A stretch of DNA of 48,227 nucleotides from Actinobacteria bacterium casp-actino8 (lineage in GTDB: Bacteria; Actinomycetota; Acidimicrobiia; Acidimicrobiales; Ilumatobacteraceae). The DNA lies in the NCBI GenBank assembly GCA_001510455.1, contig LFFH01000045.1:1-48227 (forward strand), written 5' to 3'. Shown one piece after another: positions 21,424 through 30,309 of this stretch (the first letter of the stretch is position 1; each line of letters opens with the position of its first letter). The translations under genes and the position numbers were made by a program. Below the pieces are notes generated by a model. It was not told the DNA's origin. It saw only the letters and a program-made list of their open reading frames with translations, and did not search any database.

Positions 21424-22373
21424 TGCCGGCCACCGATTCGTCGGCACGCGGCGCGAACATCATCGGTTGGGGCTCCTATCTCCCGCCCAAGGTTCTCACC
21501 AATCACGACCTCGAGCGCATGGTCGAGACCAGTGACGAGTGGATCGTCGAACGGAGTGGAATTCGGGAGCGTCATGTCGACGGCACCACGATCGGCATGT
21601 CGATCGAAGCGGGTCGATCGGCGATCGAGTCGGCCGGTCTCGCCGCTTCCGACATCGATGCTCTGATCATCGCGACCACGACACCAGACAAGCAGTGGGG
21701 AAACGCAGCGACCGTTCAGGACGCTCTCGGGATGAGGTGCGGTGTCTTCGAAATCAACGCCGCGTGCAGTGGTTTCGTCTACTCCCTCGTGGCCGGCCAC
21801 GGTCTGATCGCCATGGGTGCCCGAAACGTTCTCGTCATCGGCGCCGATTCGCTGTCCAAGATCACCGACTGGACCGACCGCAACACAGCGGTTCTCTTCG
21901 GTGACGGTGCCGCAGCCGTCGTCCTACAGGCCTGCGACGGTCCCGGTCAGCTGGTCGCCTGGGATCTCGATGCCGATGGCTCCGCCGGTCCGATCTTGTG
22001 GGCCGATGTGGGCGGACACATTCAGATGGAAGGCAAGGAGGTCTTCCGTCGAGCCGTGCGAATCATGGTCGACTCGGCCACCAAGGTGCTCGGTCACGCT
22101 GGTGTCACGGGTGACGACATCGCGCTCCTGGTTCCGCACCAAGCGAACATCCGGATCATCCAGGCGGCGTGCGATCGGCTCGGTGTCGACATGGAACGCA
22201 CGGCCGTAGTCCTCGACCGAACCGGGAACACATCGGCAGCGTCGATTCCTCTCGCCCTCGACGACGCTTTGGCCACAGGCCGTATCGAACCGGGAGATCT
22301 CGTTCTCCTGGTCGGATTCGGTGGCGGCATGACCGCGGCTTCGGCCCTTCTGCGCTGGGGTCCTCGCACATGA
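21423..22373 (+). CDS. fabH: Beta-ketoacyl-ACP synthase III
   Basis: The 316-aa thiolase-fold enzyme starts fatty-acid synthesis by condensing an acyl-CoA primer with malonyl-ACP. The catalytic triad is Cys115 in NAACSGF, His239 in PHQANIRI and Asn269 in GNTSAAS. ATG 21423 overlaps the fabD stop (TGATG), and its own stop overlaps fabG by 4 nt. Primer preference (acetyl or branched) cannot be read from the sequence. Confidence 0.96.
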   Translation: MPATDSSARGANIIGWGSYLPPKVLTNHDLERMVETSDEWIVERSGIRERHVDGTTIGMSIEAGRSAIESAGLAASDIDALIIATTTPDKQWGNAATVQDALGMRCGVFEINAACSGFVYSLVAGHGLIAMGARNVLVIGADSLSKITDWTDRNTAVLFGDGAAAVVLQACDGPGQLVAWDLDADGSAGPILWADVGGHIQMEGKEVFRRAVRIMVDSATKVLGHAGVTGDDIALLVPHQANIRIIQAACDRLGVDMERTAVVLDRTGNTSAASIPLALDDALATGRIEPGDLVLLVGFGGGMTAASALLRWGPRT

Positions 22374-23077
22374 CCGGTCGGGTCGTCCTCGTCACTGGCG
22401 GTTCACGGGGAATCGGGCTGGCCACGGCACGTCGTTTCGCCGCGCTCGGAGATCGCGTGGCCATCACGTACAACTCGACGCCGCCACCCGGCGAATTCTT
22501 CGCCGTCAAGTGCGACATCACGTCGTCGGCCGATGTCGACGCCGCGTTCTCGGCGGTCGAATCCGAGTTCGGTCCGGTGGAAATCCTCGTGGCCAACGCG
22601 GGAGTCACCAAGGACACGTTGTTGCTTCGCATGTCGGAGTCGGATTTCGCGTCGGTGATCGACGCCAATCTGACGGGGGCCTATCGGGTGTGCAAGCGCG
22701 CCGCTCAGACCATGCTCCGGGCTCGGCGGGGTCGAATCGTTCTCCTGTCGAGTGTGGTGGGTCTTCTTGGTTCGGCCGGTCAGTCCAACTACGCAGCGTC
22801 GAAGGCAGGCTTGGTCGGACTGGCACGAAGCCTCGCTCGGGAACTCGGATCCCGTTCGATCACCGTCAACGTCGTCGCACCCGGCCCCGTCGCGACCGAC
22901 ATGACCGCAGTTCTCGGCGAAGAGCGACTTTCGGCCCTCACGGCATCGGTCCCTTTGGGTCGGATCGCATCTCCTGAAGAGATCGCTGGCGTCGTCGCCT
23001 TCCTGGCTTCCGACGATGCGGCCTACATCACCGGCGCAGTCATCCCCGTCGACGGTGGCCTCGGCATGGGTCACTGA
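22370..23077 (+). CDS. fabG: 3-oxoacyl-ACP reductase
   Basis: The 235-aa short-chain dehydrogenase reduces 3-oxoacyl-ACP. It has the NADPH-site GGSRGIG (10-16), NAG (76-78), and the catalytic Ser near 128, Tyr141 and Lys145 (YAASK). The C-terminal PVDGGLGMGH is MabA/FabG-like, as in mycobacteria. ATG 22370 overlaps the fabH stop by 4 nt, which fixes the start within a longer open frame. Confidence 0.94.
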   Translation: MTGRVVLVTGGSRGIGLATARRFAALGDRVAITYNSTPPPGEFFAVKCDITSSADVDAAFSAVESEFGPVEILVANAGVTKDTLLLRMSESDFASVIDANLTGAYRVCKRAAQTMLRARRGRIVLLSSVVGLLGSAGQSNYAASKAGLVGLARSLARELGSRSITVNVVAPGPVATDMTAVLGEERLSALTASVPLGRIASPEEIAGVVAFLASDDAAYITGAVIPVDGGLGMGH

Positions 23078-23145
23078 CCGGCACCCGTCGTCGAGGAGCC
23101 GCAGGACAAGGGCCGGGTATTCGGATCTGGCTCGGCCGAAGCGTT

Positions 23146-23151
23146 TACAGT
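23146..23151 (+). promoter_or_regulatory. Candidate -10 element (TACAGT) of acpP-fabF
   Basis: TACAGT lies 61 nt before ATG 23213 in the 135-bp fabG-acpP gap, giving a leader with a GGAGGA ribosome site. TTCGGA 20 nt upstream is a poor -35. Confidence 0.4.
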
Positions 23152-23212
23152 GGGCGGGACGGATGCTTCGCTCGACGGGGTGCGAGGCATAGCTCTCGAA
23201 ACTGGAGGAACA

Positions 23213-23449
23213 ATGGATCAGGAACTCTTCGCACGTTTTCGCAAGTGCGCCGTCGACGTGCTGAGTGTCGACGCTGACAAGGTGGTACCCGAGGCCAGTT
23301 TCGGTGACGATCTCGAAGCCGACAGCCTCGACCTGGTCGAACTGGTCATGGCCCTCGAGGAAGAATTCGGCATCGAAGTTCCCGAAGAGGAGATCGAAGG
23401 AGTGAAGACCGTCGGTCAGGCCTACGATCTCATCGTCGGCAAGCTCTGA
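23213..23449 (+). CDS. acpP: Acyl carrier protein
   Basis: The 78-aa acidic protein carries acyl chains on a 4'-phosphopantetheine attached to Ser38 in [10 protein letters not shown]. Length and the [14 protein letters not shown] segment are typical. ATG 23213 has a GGAGGA site 3 nt upstream, which rejects the longer frame from 23150. It has its own promoter candidate and a leader, as expected for an abundant protein, and its stop shares a base with fabF. Confidence 0.96.
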   Translation: MDQELFARFRKCAVDVLSVDADKVVPEASFGDDLEADSLDLVELVMALEEEFGIEVPEEEIEGVKTVGQAYDLIVGKL

Positions 23450-24627
23450 TGGCAGCCCGTCGCGTCGCGATCACCGGCCTCGGAGTCGTTGCGACGTGTG
23501 GCACCGGACGCGACAACTTCTGGAGCGGATTGCTGGGCCCGGGAGCCACGGGCGGTCGCTCGGTTCGCATCGACGACTGGGACCCGTCTCCTTACTTCGA
23601 CTCCCCAAAAGAAGCGCGCCGGGCCGACCGGGTCGAACAATTCGGGTTGGCCGCCGCCGCCGAGGCCCTTGCGCAATCCGGTGACGTCGGCGTCGACCCG
23701 GCACGATTCGGTGTCGTCGTCGGCACCGGCATCGGGGGCCTGACAACGCTCGAGGAACAGGTCGAAGTTCGTCTCTCGAAGGGTGAGCGACGTGTCTCCC
23801 CCTTTCTCGTCCCGATGATGATGGCCAATGCCACTGGTGCCGCCATCTCCATGCGCTACGGACTCCAAGGGCCCAATGAGACGATCTGCACGGCCTGCGC
23901 CGCATCGACTCATGCCCTCGGCTACGCGGCTCGTCTGATCACCTACGGTCGCTGTGATGCGATGATCAGCGGTGGAAGCGAAGCTGCTGCAACAGCTGTC
24001 TCTTTGGCGGGGTTCGGCAACATGACCGCCCTGTCGTCCACCGGAACCAGCCGCCCCTTCGACACCGAGCGCGACGGCTTCGTCATGGGAGAAGGCGCGG
24101 CAATCTTCGTTCTCGAAGAGTGGAATCACGCGGTCACCCGTGGTGCGAACATTCTCGGTGAAATCCTCGGATCGGCGAGCAACGCCGACGCGCACCACAT
24201 CACTGCCCCGTCGCCGGGTGGTCGTGGCGCCATTGCATGCATGCGCCTCGCACTCGATGACGCCGGGCTCTCGGCTTCCGACATCACACACGTCAATGCC
24301 CACGGCACCTCGACTCCGCTCAACGATGCCGCTGAGGCGGCGGCAGTGACCGAGGTGTTCGGACCCAAAGGAGTTCCTGTCACGAGTATCAAGGGCGTCA
24401 CTGGCCATGCCCTTGGCGCCGCTGGTGCTCTCGAGGCCGCATCGGTGGTTCTCGCGTTCCAGCACGCGCTCATCCCACCGACCGCCAACACCACTCAGCT
24501 CGACGACGACATGACGATCGACCTCGTGACCGGATCACCACGTCCCTGGACGCCAGGGCCGACCATCTCGAACAACTTCGGATTCGGCGGCCACAACGGT
24601 TCGCTGATCCTTGCTCCTGGATCCTGA
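23449..24627 (+). CDS. fabF: Beta-ketoacyl-ACP synthase II
   Basis: The 392-aa condensing enzyme elongates acyl-ACP with malonyl-ACP. Cys150 in ICTACAAS, His284 in NAHGTSTPLND, Lys314 in TSIKGVTGH and His319 are the catalytic residues. The C-terminal NNFGFGGHN is conserved. ATG 23449 overlaps the acpP stop (TGATG). It ends 42 bp from convergent fabZ. No enoyl-ACP reductase gene is present in this cluster. Confidence 0.96.
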   Translation: MAARRVAITGLGVVATCGTGRDNFWSGLLGPGATGGRSVRIDDWDPSPYFDSPKEARRADRVEQFGLAAAAEALAQSGDVGVDPARFGVVVGTGIGGLTTLEEQVEVRLSKGERRVSPFLVPMMMANATGAAISMRYGLQGPNETICTACAASTHALGYAARLITYGRCDAMISGGSEAAATAVSLAGFGNMTALSSTGTSRPFDTERDGFVMGEGAAIFVLEEWNHAVTRGANILGEILGSASNADAHHITAPSPGGRGAIACMRLALDDAGLSASDITHVNAHGTSTPLNDAAEAAAVTEVFGPKGVPVTSIKGVTGHALGAAGALEAASVVLAFQHALIPPTANTTQLDDDMTIDLVTGSPRPWTPGPTISNNFGFGGHNGSLILAPGS

Positions 24628-24669
24628 CCGTCGAGATCGTGGCGAGCCGGCTCCGCGTCGGTTGGCGGA

Positions 24670-25098
24670 TCAGGGATCAACGAGCACGAACATCAGATCA
24701 CATTCACACGCGACCTGATGTCCGAGTATGGCTCGTCCGGAGCCCTTTCCGGCTCGGGCCGACATGCGGCCGAGTTCGACTTCGAGGCGCAGCACGTCAC
24801 CCGGTCCGACCTGTCGACGGAAACGAGCCGAATCGAGACCTCCGAACAACGGAAGCCGTGATGTCTGCTCGGGCACCGTGAGCACCGCTATGGCGCCGAG
24901 CTGGGCGATGGCCTCACACATCAAGACCCCGGGCAATGTCGGACGGCCGGGAAAATGCCCGGGGAAGAACCACTCGTCTCCCGACAGTGACCACTCTCCC
25001 GTCGCCGAACGGCCAGGCTCGAGTTCGATCAACCGATCGACGAAAAGAAACGGTGGCCGGTGCGGAAGGACGTCGATCGGAGCCGGAAGGGACGACAT
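24670..25098 (-). CDS. fabZ: 3-hydroxyacyl-ACP dehydratase (FabZ-type)
   Basis: The 142-aa hotdog-fold enzyme removes water from 3-hydroxyacyl-ACP. LPHRPPFLFVDR (11-22), catalytic His48 in FFPGHFPG and Glu62 in CEAIAQLG fit FabZ. ATG 25098 shares a base with the peroxiredoxin stop (TGATG), so it is coupled to that gene rather than to the fab operon, which it faces. This gives a nearly full elongation cycle in one region. Confidence 0.92.
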   Translation of the reverse strand: MSSLPAPIDVLPHRPPFLFVDRLIELEPGRSATGEWSLSGDEWFFPGHFPGRPTLPGVLMCEAIAQLGAIAVLTVPEQTSRLPLFGGLDSARFRRQVGPGDVLRLEVELGRMSARAGKGSGRAILGHQVACECDLMFVLVDP

Positions 25099-25562
25099 CA
25101 GATCAGTGCCTTCAAGAGATTGGCCGGCGTGTCCTTGGGTGAGATCTTGTACCACGCCTGTTCGATCTTTCCGTTGGAGCCCACGAGAAAGGCCGAACGC
25201 TCGATACCCATGTAGGTGCGCCCGTACATCGACTTCTCCTTCCAGACCCCGTACTTCTCGGCCACCACGTGCTCGACGTCGGCGAGAAGCGGAAAAGGCA
25301 GGTCGTACTTGTCAGCGAACTTCTTCTGCTTCGCCGGAGCATCGGGGCTGATCCCGATGATCGCCGTGTCACCGATCCGACCGACGATGTCACGCAAAAG
25401 ACACGACTGCTGCGTGCATCCCGGGGTGTCGGCCTTCGGATAGAAGTACACGAGGACGCGTCGACCCACGAACGACGAGAGACGAACTTGCTGACCGTCC
25501 TGATCGCTCAATGTGAAAGCCGGGGCCTTCCGTCCCACCGACAGGGGTCCTACAGTCGCCAT
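25098..25562 (-). CDS. bcp: Peroxiredoxin, Bcp/PrxQ type
   Basis: The 154-aa thiol peroxidase reduces hydroperoxides. Peroxidatic Cys49 and resolving Cys54 appear in PKADTPGCTQQSCLLRD. ATG 25562 is preceded by TACGGT and 7 nt, which selects this start over a long upstream extension that encodes Arg/Ser-rich non-family sequence. It forms a two-gene unit with fabZ; protection of lipids from peroxidation would be a plausible link, but that is inference. Confidence 0.93.
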   Translation of the reverse strand: MATVGPLSVGRKAPAFTLSDQDGQQVRLSSFVGRRVLVYFYPKADTPGCTQQSCLLRDIVGRIGDTAIIGISPDAPAKQKKFADKYDLPFPLLADVEHVVAEKYGVWKEKSMYGRTYMGIERSAFLVGSNGKIEQAWYKISPKDTPANLLKALI

Positions 25563-25569
25563 GCGAGCC

Positions 25570-25575
25570 ACCGTA
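25570..25575 (-). promoter_or_regulatory. -10 element (TACGGT) of bcp-fabZ
   Basis: TACGGT, 7 nt, ATG 25562: leaderless-type promoter. Confidence 0.55.
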
Positions 25576-25699
25576 GTTGCCGCCCCGACGAACCAACAGT
25601 TCGACGTGATGCGAGGTCTCGAACACTCTCCGTGGCATTTCCTCGAAATCTGGTGCGGATGGCCCATTTGAACGACGCGGAGAGTGGGCTTTCGTAGAG

Positions 25700-25728
25700 G
25701 TCGTGAGCCCGTCCCTCGTGGACACGAC
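25700..25728. other. Hairpin in the 224-bp gap before bcp
   Basis: The gap 25563-25786 has no gene I can support. It holds an imperfect inverted repeat with GTCGTG/CACGAC outer arms and GTCC/GGAC inner arms, and a weaker GCCCA/TGGGC pair around 25660-25690. It lies after the 3' end of the minus-strand gene at 25787, so a terminator is the simplest reading. Confidence 0.3.
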
Positions 25729-25786
25729 CGAAAGAGGCAACATGTTCGGACGCCCGATCCGCCGCCCTTGCTGAGGACGGCACCTG

Positions 25787-26095
25787 TCAATCGACGGGAC
25801 GGCGCTCGAGAGGCTGTCGGCCCCACTTCCCCTTCCCCCTCGCATGAGCGTGGTAGTGGTCGGGGATCGCACGCATGTTGTCGTCGACGTAGATCTCGTC
25901 GACGAAGTGCTGATGGACCACGTCGATCAAACGGTCGTGTAGACGTTGCCTGGTGGCCCCGTCAGGCCGATGGTCGTGCGTCTTCCACACGACCATCGGC
26001 ACGAGACACGATTCGCACTCGGCGATCCAACACTCGTCGTCCTCGTGGAACCATTCGGTGAACCGGGACGCTTGACACAACTCGCAGTCGGACAC
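25787..26095 (-). CDS. Small Cys/His-rich protein of unknown function
   Basis: The 102-aa product begins CELC (residues 4-7), then CWIAECESC (22-30), and has many histidines: HDH, HQHF, and the C-terminal DHYHAHARGKGK. Clustered Cys and His suggest metal, probably zinc, binding. No signal or membrane segment. I recall similar short actinobacterial proteins but no assigned function. The start is GTG 26095; GACACT lies 7 nt upstream, a weak leaderless-type -10. It stands alone between the fasciclin gene and bcp, all on the minus strand. Confidence 0.65.
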   Translation of the reverse strand: MSDCELCQASRFTEWFHEDDECWIAECESCLVPMVVWKTHDHRPDGATRQRLHDRLIDVVHQHFVDEIYVDDNMRAIPDHYHAHARGKGKWGRQPLERRPVD

Positions 26096-26134
26096 GTCCG
26101 ACAGTGTCGCAGAGTCCCGGCACCGACGTTGTCG

Positions 26135-26662
26135 TCAGAGAGCCGACGGATCGACGTCCGGGGGCAGGATCACGGCGTCGATCACGTGGATCACACCGTT
26201 GGACGCCTCGACATCGGCGGCAATCACCGTGGCGCCGTTGACGGTGACACCACCGTCGGTCCCGAGTGACACGGTCTGGCCCTCGACTGTGGCCACGTCA
26301 CCGGCCGCAACGTCAGCCGCCATCACCTTGCCGGCTACCACGTGATACGTGAGGATCTTCACCAGAACGTCCTTGTTCTCGGGCAACAACAGCGCGTCCA
26401 GAACTCCGTCGGGCAGCGCAGCGAATGCGTCGTCGGTGGGAGCGAAAACGGTGAACGGCCCGTCTCCCTGCAAGGTGCTGACGAGGTCAGCTGCCTGGAC
26501 GGCGGCCACGAGGGTCGAGAACGACCCGGCTTCACTGGCGACGGCGACGATGTCTCCGACTTCGACACTGGCCGCAGTGGTCGTGGACGTGGATTCATCG
26601 TCTCCGCAGGCGGCCAGAACGGCCAGCAAGCCAGCCACGATGCTGATCGATACTTTCTTCAT
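26135..26662 (-). CDS. Fasciclin (FAS1)-domain lipoprotein
   Basis: The 175-aa protein has a lipoprotein signal peptide (basic start, hydrophobic core, lipobox LAAC with Cys19), a Ser/Thr linker, and one FAS1 domain (about 36-170) with both conserved boxes: [17 protein letters not shown] and [11 protein letters not shown], ending [16 protein letters not shown]1 domains mediate adhesion or ligand binding at the cell surface. ATG 26662 has a GGAAGGAAGA site upstream. It resembles the MPT70/MPT83 type. Monocistronic; downstream of trpA. Confidence 0.92.
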   Translation of the reverse strand: MKKVSISIVAGLLAVLAACGDDESTSTTTAASVEVGDIVAVASEAGSFSTLVAAVQAADLVSTLQGDGPFTVFAPTDDAFAALPDGVLDALLLPENKDVLVKILTYHVVAGKVMAADVAAGDVATVEGQTVSLGTDGGVTVNGATVIAADVEASNGVIHVIDAVILPPDVDPSAL

Positions 26663-26687
26663 GGGGGTCTTCCTTCCAATGGGGGAT

Positions 26688-26699
26688 GCCCGAACGGGC
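26688..26699 (-). terminator. Small hairpin between trpA and the fasciclin gene
   Basis: GCCCGAACGGGC is a perfect palindrome flanked by GGGGG/CCCCC-rich sequence. It lies 40 nt after the trpA stop and 26 nt before the fasciclin ATG. It may end the trp transcript or structure the fasciclin leader. Confidence 0.3.
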
Positions 26700-26740
26700 T
26701 CTTCACCCTCCCCCGGTTCGAGGACAACCGACCATTCGTG

Positions 26741-27535
26741 TCAGGAAACAGTTGTCACGAATTCGGCATCGAGAGCCTGTCGCACCTCGGCCACGTAGTC
26801 GGCCACCCCATCGGGACCGTTGTCCATGAGTCGGCGAACCACCGAAGCTCCCTGAACGACTCCGTCGGCGACCCGACAGGCCTGCACGGCTTGGGCGGCA
26901 TTCGAGACTCCGACCCCGACGACCACGGGACGATCGGTAACTGCTTTCAGACGGCCGGCCAACTCGGTCGCCGTGCTCGCCAGGGAATCGCGCTCCCCCG
27001 TCACCCCGAGGAGACCGACCGAGTAGACGAAGCCGCGTGCGCGATCACACACCCGAGGCAGGCGTTCGTCGGGGGCAGTGGGTGCCGCCAACATCACCGT
27101 TGCGATCGAGACGTCATCGGCGGCCTCGCACCACGGTCCGGATTCCTCGAGCGGGAGATCGGGGACGATGGCACCCGAGACACCGGCGTCACGCAGTTGG
27201 GCCGCGAAGCGAGCGTGTCCGGCGTGGTGAACGGAGTTGTAGTAACACATGACGACGAGTGGAACTTCCACGTCGACGTCTCGCAGTTCGTGAAGGATCG
27301 ATACCGGCGTCGCGCCGGCTTCGAGGGCTCGTTGGCTCGCCTGTTGAATCACCGGACCATCCATCACCGGGTCGGAGAAGGGGATGCCGATCTCGATCGC
27401 ATCGGCTCCAGACGCCGCGGCTGCTCGAACGGCGTCGATCCATCCGTCGAGGCCTCCGGTCACGTAGGGAACGAGAAGCTTTCGACCCGAATCCCGTCGG
27501 GCACGAAGACGTTCCTCGAGATCGAGATAGGTCAC
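26741..27535 (-). CDS. trpA: Tryptophan synthase alpha chain
   Basis: The 264-aa TIM barrel cleaves indole-3-glycerol phosphate to indole, passed to TrpB. Catalytic Glu48 ([11 protein letters not shown]) and Asp60 (VMDGPVIQ) are present, as is the phosphate-site GVGVSNAAQ. The start is GTG 27535, overlapping the trpB stop by 4 nt (GTGA); the much longer open frame upstream is read through trpB in another frame and is rejected. Confidence 0.95.
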   Translation of the reverse strand: MTYLDLEERLRARRDSGRKLLVPYVTGGLDGWIDAVRAAAASGADAIEIGIPFSDPVMDGPVIQQASQRALEAGATPVSILHELRDVDVEVPLVVMCYYNSVHHAGHARFAAQLRDAGVSGAIVPDLPLEESGPWCEAADDVSIATVMLAAPTAPDERLPRVCDRARGFVYSVGLLGVTGERDSLASTATELAGRLKAVTDRPVVVGVGVSNAAQAVQACRVADGVVQGASVVRRLMDNGPDGVADYVAEVRQALDAEFVTTVS

Positions 27536-28707
27536 GATCCGAGAACTTCCATCATCTGCCCGACGTCTTTGTCGCCCCGTCCGGACAGATTCATGAGCAC
27601 GGTCTGACCTTGCATGTGCGGAGCCTCGCGAGCGATCCAGGCCAGAGCATGTGCACATTCGAGGGCCGGGATGATGCCTTCGGTGCGGGCGAGCAATTGG
27701 AAGGCGTCGATCACTTCGGAATCGGTCACCGTCGGGTACTCGGCCCGACCGATCGACGCCAGATAGGAGTGCTCTGGTCCGACACCGGGATAGTCGAGTC
27801 CGGCCGAAATCGAGTGAGCTTCCTGTACCTGTCCGTACTCGTCCTGCATCAAGTAACTCCGCATACCGTGCACCACTCCGGGGTGCCCGCGTCCGACGGC
27901 CGCACCTCCCGCCGGTTCCACCCCGACGAGACGAGCTTCGGTGTCGACGAAGCCCGAGAAGATGCCGATGGCGTTCGATCCTCCGCCGACGCACGCGACC
28001 ACCACATCGGGATCGGAGCCGTAGATCTCACGACATTGCTCCCGAGCTTCGTTACCAATGACCCGATGGAACTCACGGACCATCCACGGATACGGATGGG
28101 GACCCATGACCGAGCCCAAGCAGTAATGAGTCGTCTCGACGGTCGCCACCCAGTCGCGCATGGCTTCGTTGACTGCGTCCTTCAGAGTGCGACTGCCGCT
28201 GTGGACGGCCTCGACCTCGGCGCCGAGGAGCTTCATGCGGAACACGTTGAGAGCCTGGCGCTCGACGTCGACGGCACCCATGTAGACCTTGCACTCGAGA
28301 CCGAGAAGGGCCGCGGCGGTGGCGGACGCGACTCCGTGCTGACCGGCGCCGGTTTCGGCCACCAGTCTCTTCTTGCCCATTCGCTTGGCCAAGAGTGCTT
28401 GTCCGAGAACGTTGTTGATCTTGTGGGAGCCCGTGTGGTTGAGATCCTCACGCTTGAGCACCAACCGGATACCGAGTTGCCCTCCCAGTTGATGACACTC
28501 GGTCAATATCGACGGACGGCCTGCGTACTCGCGCAGGACGGCGTCCAGATCACCGCGAAAGATCGGATCGGCCCAGGCGTCGCGGAAGGAAGCCTCGAGC
28601 TCCTCACAGGCCGGAACCAAGGTCTCCGGCACGAAGCGGCCTCCGAACTCACCGAAACGGCCGGCTTCGGTGGGTTCTCCCATGATCGATTTCGTCGAGG
28701 GTCCCAT
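27532..28707 (-). CDS. trpB: Tryptophan synthase beta chain
   Basis: The 391-aa PLP enzyme joins indole and serine into tryptophan. The PLP lysine is Lys96 in [10 protein letters not shown]; the catalytic Glu in [10 protein letters not shown] and the phosphate-binding [10 protein letters not shown] are intact. ATG 28707 is preceded by GAAGGAGAG at good spacing, favouring it over Met at 28683. It is coupled to trpA and lies 83 bp after trpF. Confidence 0.96.
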   Translation of the reverse strand: MGPSTKSIMGEPTEAGRFGEFGGRFVPETLVPACEELEASFRDAWADPIFRGDLDAVLREYAGRPSILTECHQLGGQLGIRLVLKREDLNHTGSHKINNVLGQALLAKRMGKKRLVAETGAGQHGVASATAAALLGLECKVYMGAVDVERQALNVFRMKLLGAEVEAVHSGSRTLKDAVNEAMRDWVATVETTHYCLGSVMGPHPYPWMVREFHRVIGNEAREQCREIYGSDPDVVVACVGGGSNAIGIFSGFVDTEARLVGVEPAGGAAVGRGHPGVVHGMRSYLMQDEYGQVQEAHSISAGLDYPGVGPEHSYLASIGRAEYPTVTDSEVIDAFQLLARTEGIIPALECAHALAWIAREAPHMQGQTVLMNLSGRGDKDVGQMMEVLGS

Positions 28708-28790
28708 GGCTCTCCTTCGTTGTCAGGACCATGATCGCACCTTCGAGGGCCCTGACCTCAGTCGATTGGGTCCATCAGACGTGAACTCAG

Positions 28791-29444
28791 TTACTCGTCG
28801 AGCCAGTCATAGGGAGGATCGTCGAGAGTCGAGTACTCCTCGGGTGCCGCGGCTCGAGCCCGGGCGATGAACTGACGCACCTTCACCGGGTCCTTGCGAC
28901 CGGGAGCACTCTCGACCCCCGAGCTGACGTCGACCCCCCAGGGAGAAACGGCTTCGATCGCCGATGCCACGTTGTCCGGGTTGAGACCACCGGCGAGGAT
29001 CAGTCTCAATCCGCCCGGGATCGCGTCCACGAGCGACCAGTCGAAAACCTTTCCCGATCCGGGCTCGGGAGCATCGACAAGGATCAGATCGGTGCCGTAT
29101 TCATCCGCGCGAGCCGCCTCCGACGAACCCGCCGACACCGCTTTGATGATCCAACGAACGTTCTCGCTCAGCTGCGCCACGTGTCGGGCCGTCTCACGAC
29201 CGTGCAGTTGAACCGCTTTCACACCCGAACGCGATGCAATTTCGAAGACTCGATCAGGTAGATCGTCGCGAAAGACGCCGACGGTGAGAATCTCGGGCGG
29301 CAAGCGACGCGTAATGTCATAGACGGTCTGCACCGCAACCTGTCTCGGAGACGGCGCGAACACGAATCCCACGGCGTCAGCTCCCATGGCCACCGCCAAG
29401 AGCGCGTCCTCCTCCGAGGTGATTCCGCAGATCTTGACGAACAC
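28791..29444 (-). CDS. trpF: Phosphoribosylanthranilate isomerase
   Basis: The 217-aa TIM barrel performs the Amadori rearrangement in tryptophan synthesis. The general base Cys in VKICGIT, QLHG, and the catalytic Asp in LVDAPEPGSGKVFDW are visible, followed by the phosphate site LAGGLNPDNV. The start is GTG 29444 (MFVKICG): TACCGT lies exactly 6 nt upstream, so the in-frame GTG at 29450 probably falls upstream of the transcript start. The stop is TAA, unusual in this window. Confidence 0.94.
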   Translation of the reverse strand: MFVKICGITSEEDALLAVAMGADAVGFVFAPSPRQVAVQTVYDITRRLPPEILTVGVFRDDLPDRVFEIASRSGVKAVQLHGRETARHVAQLSENVRWIIKAVSAGSSEAARADEYGTDLILVDAPEPGSGKVFDWSLVDAIPGGLRLILAGGLNPDNVASAIEAVSPWGVDVSSGVESAPGRKDPVKVRQFIARARAAAPEEYSTLDDPPYDWLDE

Positions 29445-29450
29445 GAGCAC

Positions 29451-29456
29451 ACGGTA
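29451..29456 (-). promoter_or_regulatory. -10 element (TACCGT) of trpF
   Basis: TACCGT, 6 nt, GTG 29444: internal leaderless-type promoter in the trpC-trpF gap. Confidence 0.5.
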
Positions 29457-29514
29457 CCGAAACCGTCCTCGTTCGACCTGCGAATTCGAGACTCGGCGAG
29501 GGCACGAACCTCGA

Positions 29515-30306
29515 TCAGCGCACCGAGCGAAGGGCCTCGACCGCTCGGCTGGGGTCCCCTGCTGTCACCAGACTTTCCCCCACCAACACCGCGTCGTATC
29601 CGGCCTCACGAAGCGCCCGAGCGTCTTCGACCCCGCGCACCCCACTTTCAGCCACACTCACCATGTGGCGGGGAATCGATCCGGCCATCCGAACCGCTCG
29701 TTCATGGTCGACCTCGAAGGTCACGAGATCGCGCTGGTTGACCCCGACCAGAGACGCACCAGCTTCGATCGCTACCGACAGCTCCTCTTCGTCGTGAATC
29801 TCGACCAGAACGTCGAGTCCGATCGTCTCGGCGACTCCGTGGAATTCGACGAGCTCACCAGGCGCGAGAGCAGCAGCGATCAGAAGCACACAATCCGCAC
29901 CCATGAGTCTGGTGTCCAGCACGTCGCGAACACTGACGGTGAAGTCCTTGCGCAGCACCGGCAAATCGACCGCCGAGCGAGCACGGCGGAGATCTTCTTG
30001 CGAACCTCCGAAGTGCTCGACGTCGGTGAGAACCGACAGGCACGATGCACCGCCGGTTGCATACATTCGAGCCATCTCGGACGGGTCGAGCGACGCGTTC
30101 AGATCACCTTTGGACGGCGATCGACGTTTGATCTCGCTGATCACCGCCAGACCACTCGAGGAATCGGACGCAAGTCGAGCCCGAAAACCTCGAGGAGGAT
30201 CCAGGGCCTCGCACGCACCGACCATCGCATCGATGTCTCTCGTATCGGCCGCCGCTCGCTCTCGATGCACCGCGAGGATGCCGTCGAGATACGTGCGGCG
30301 CGCCAT
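29515..30306 (-). CDS. trpC: Indole-3-glycerol-phosphate synthase
   Basis: The 263-aa TIM barrel closes the indole ring. ISEIKRRSPSKGDL, LSVLTDVEHFGGS, VLRKDFTV, VEIHDEEEL, VGVNQRDL and SVAESGVRG carry the conserved catalytic Lys and Glu residues. ATG 30306 follows the stop of the ABM-domain gene by 3 bp, so the two are co-transcribed. trpE, trpG and trpD are not in the window. Confidence 0.96.
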   Translation of the reverse strand: MARRTYLDGILAVHRERAAADTRDIDAMVGACEALDPPRGFRARLASDSSSGLAVISEIKRRSPSKGDLNASLDPSEMARMYATGGASCLSVLTDVEHFGGSQEDLRRARSAVDLPVLRKDFTVSVRDVLDTRLMGADCVLLIAAALAPGELVEFHGVAETIGLDVLVEIHDEEELSVAIEAGASLVGVNQRDLVTFEVDHERAVRMAGSIPRHMVSVAESGVRGVEDARALREAGYDAVLVGESLVTAGDPSRAVEALRSVR

Positions 30307-30309
30307 CGA

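Noticed and set aside
25740..25776. Short plus-strand peptide (MFGRPIRRPC) after an AGAGG-like site
   Set aside because: Only ten codons, no further support.
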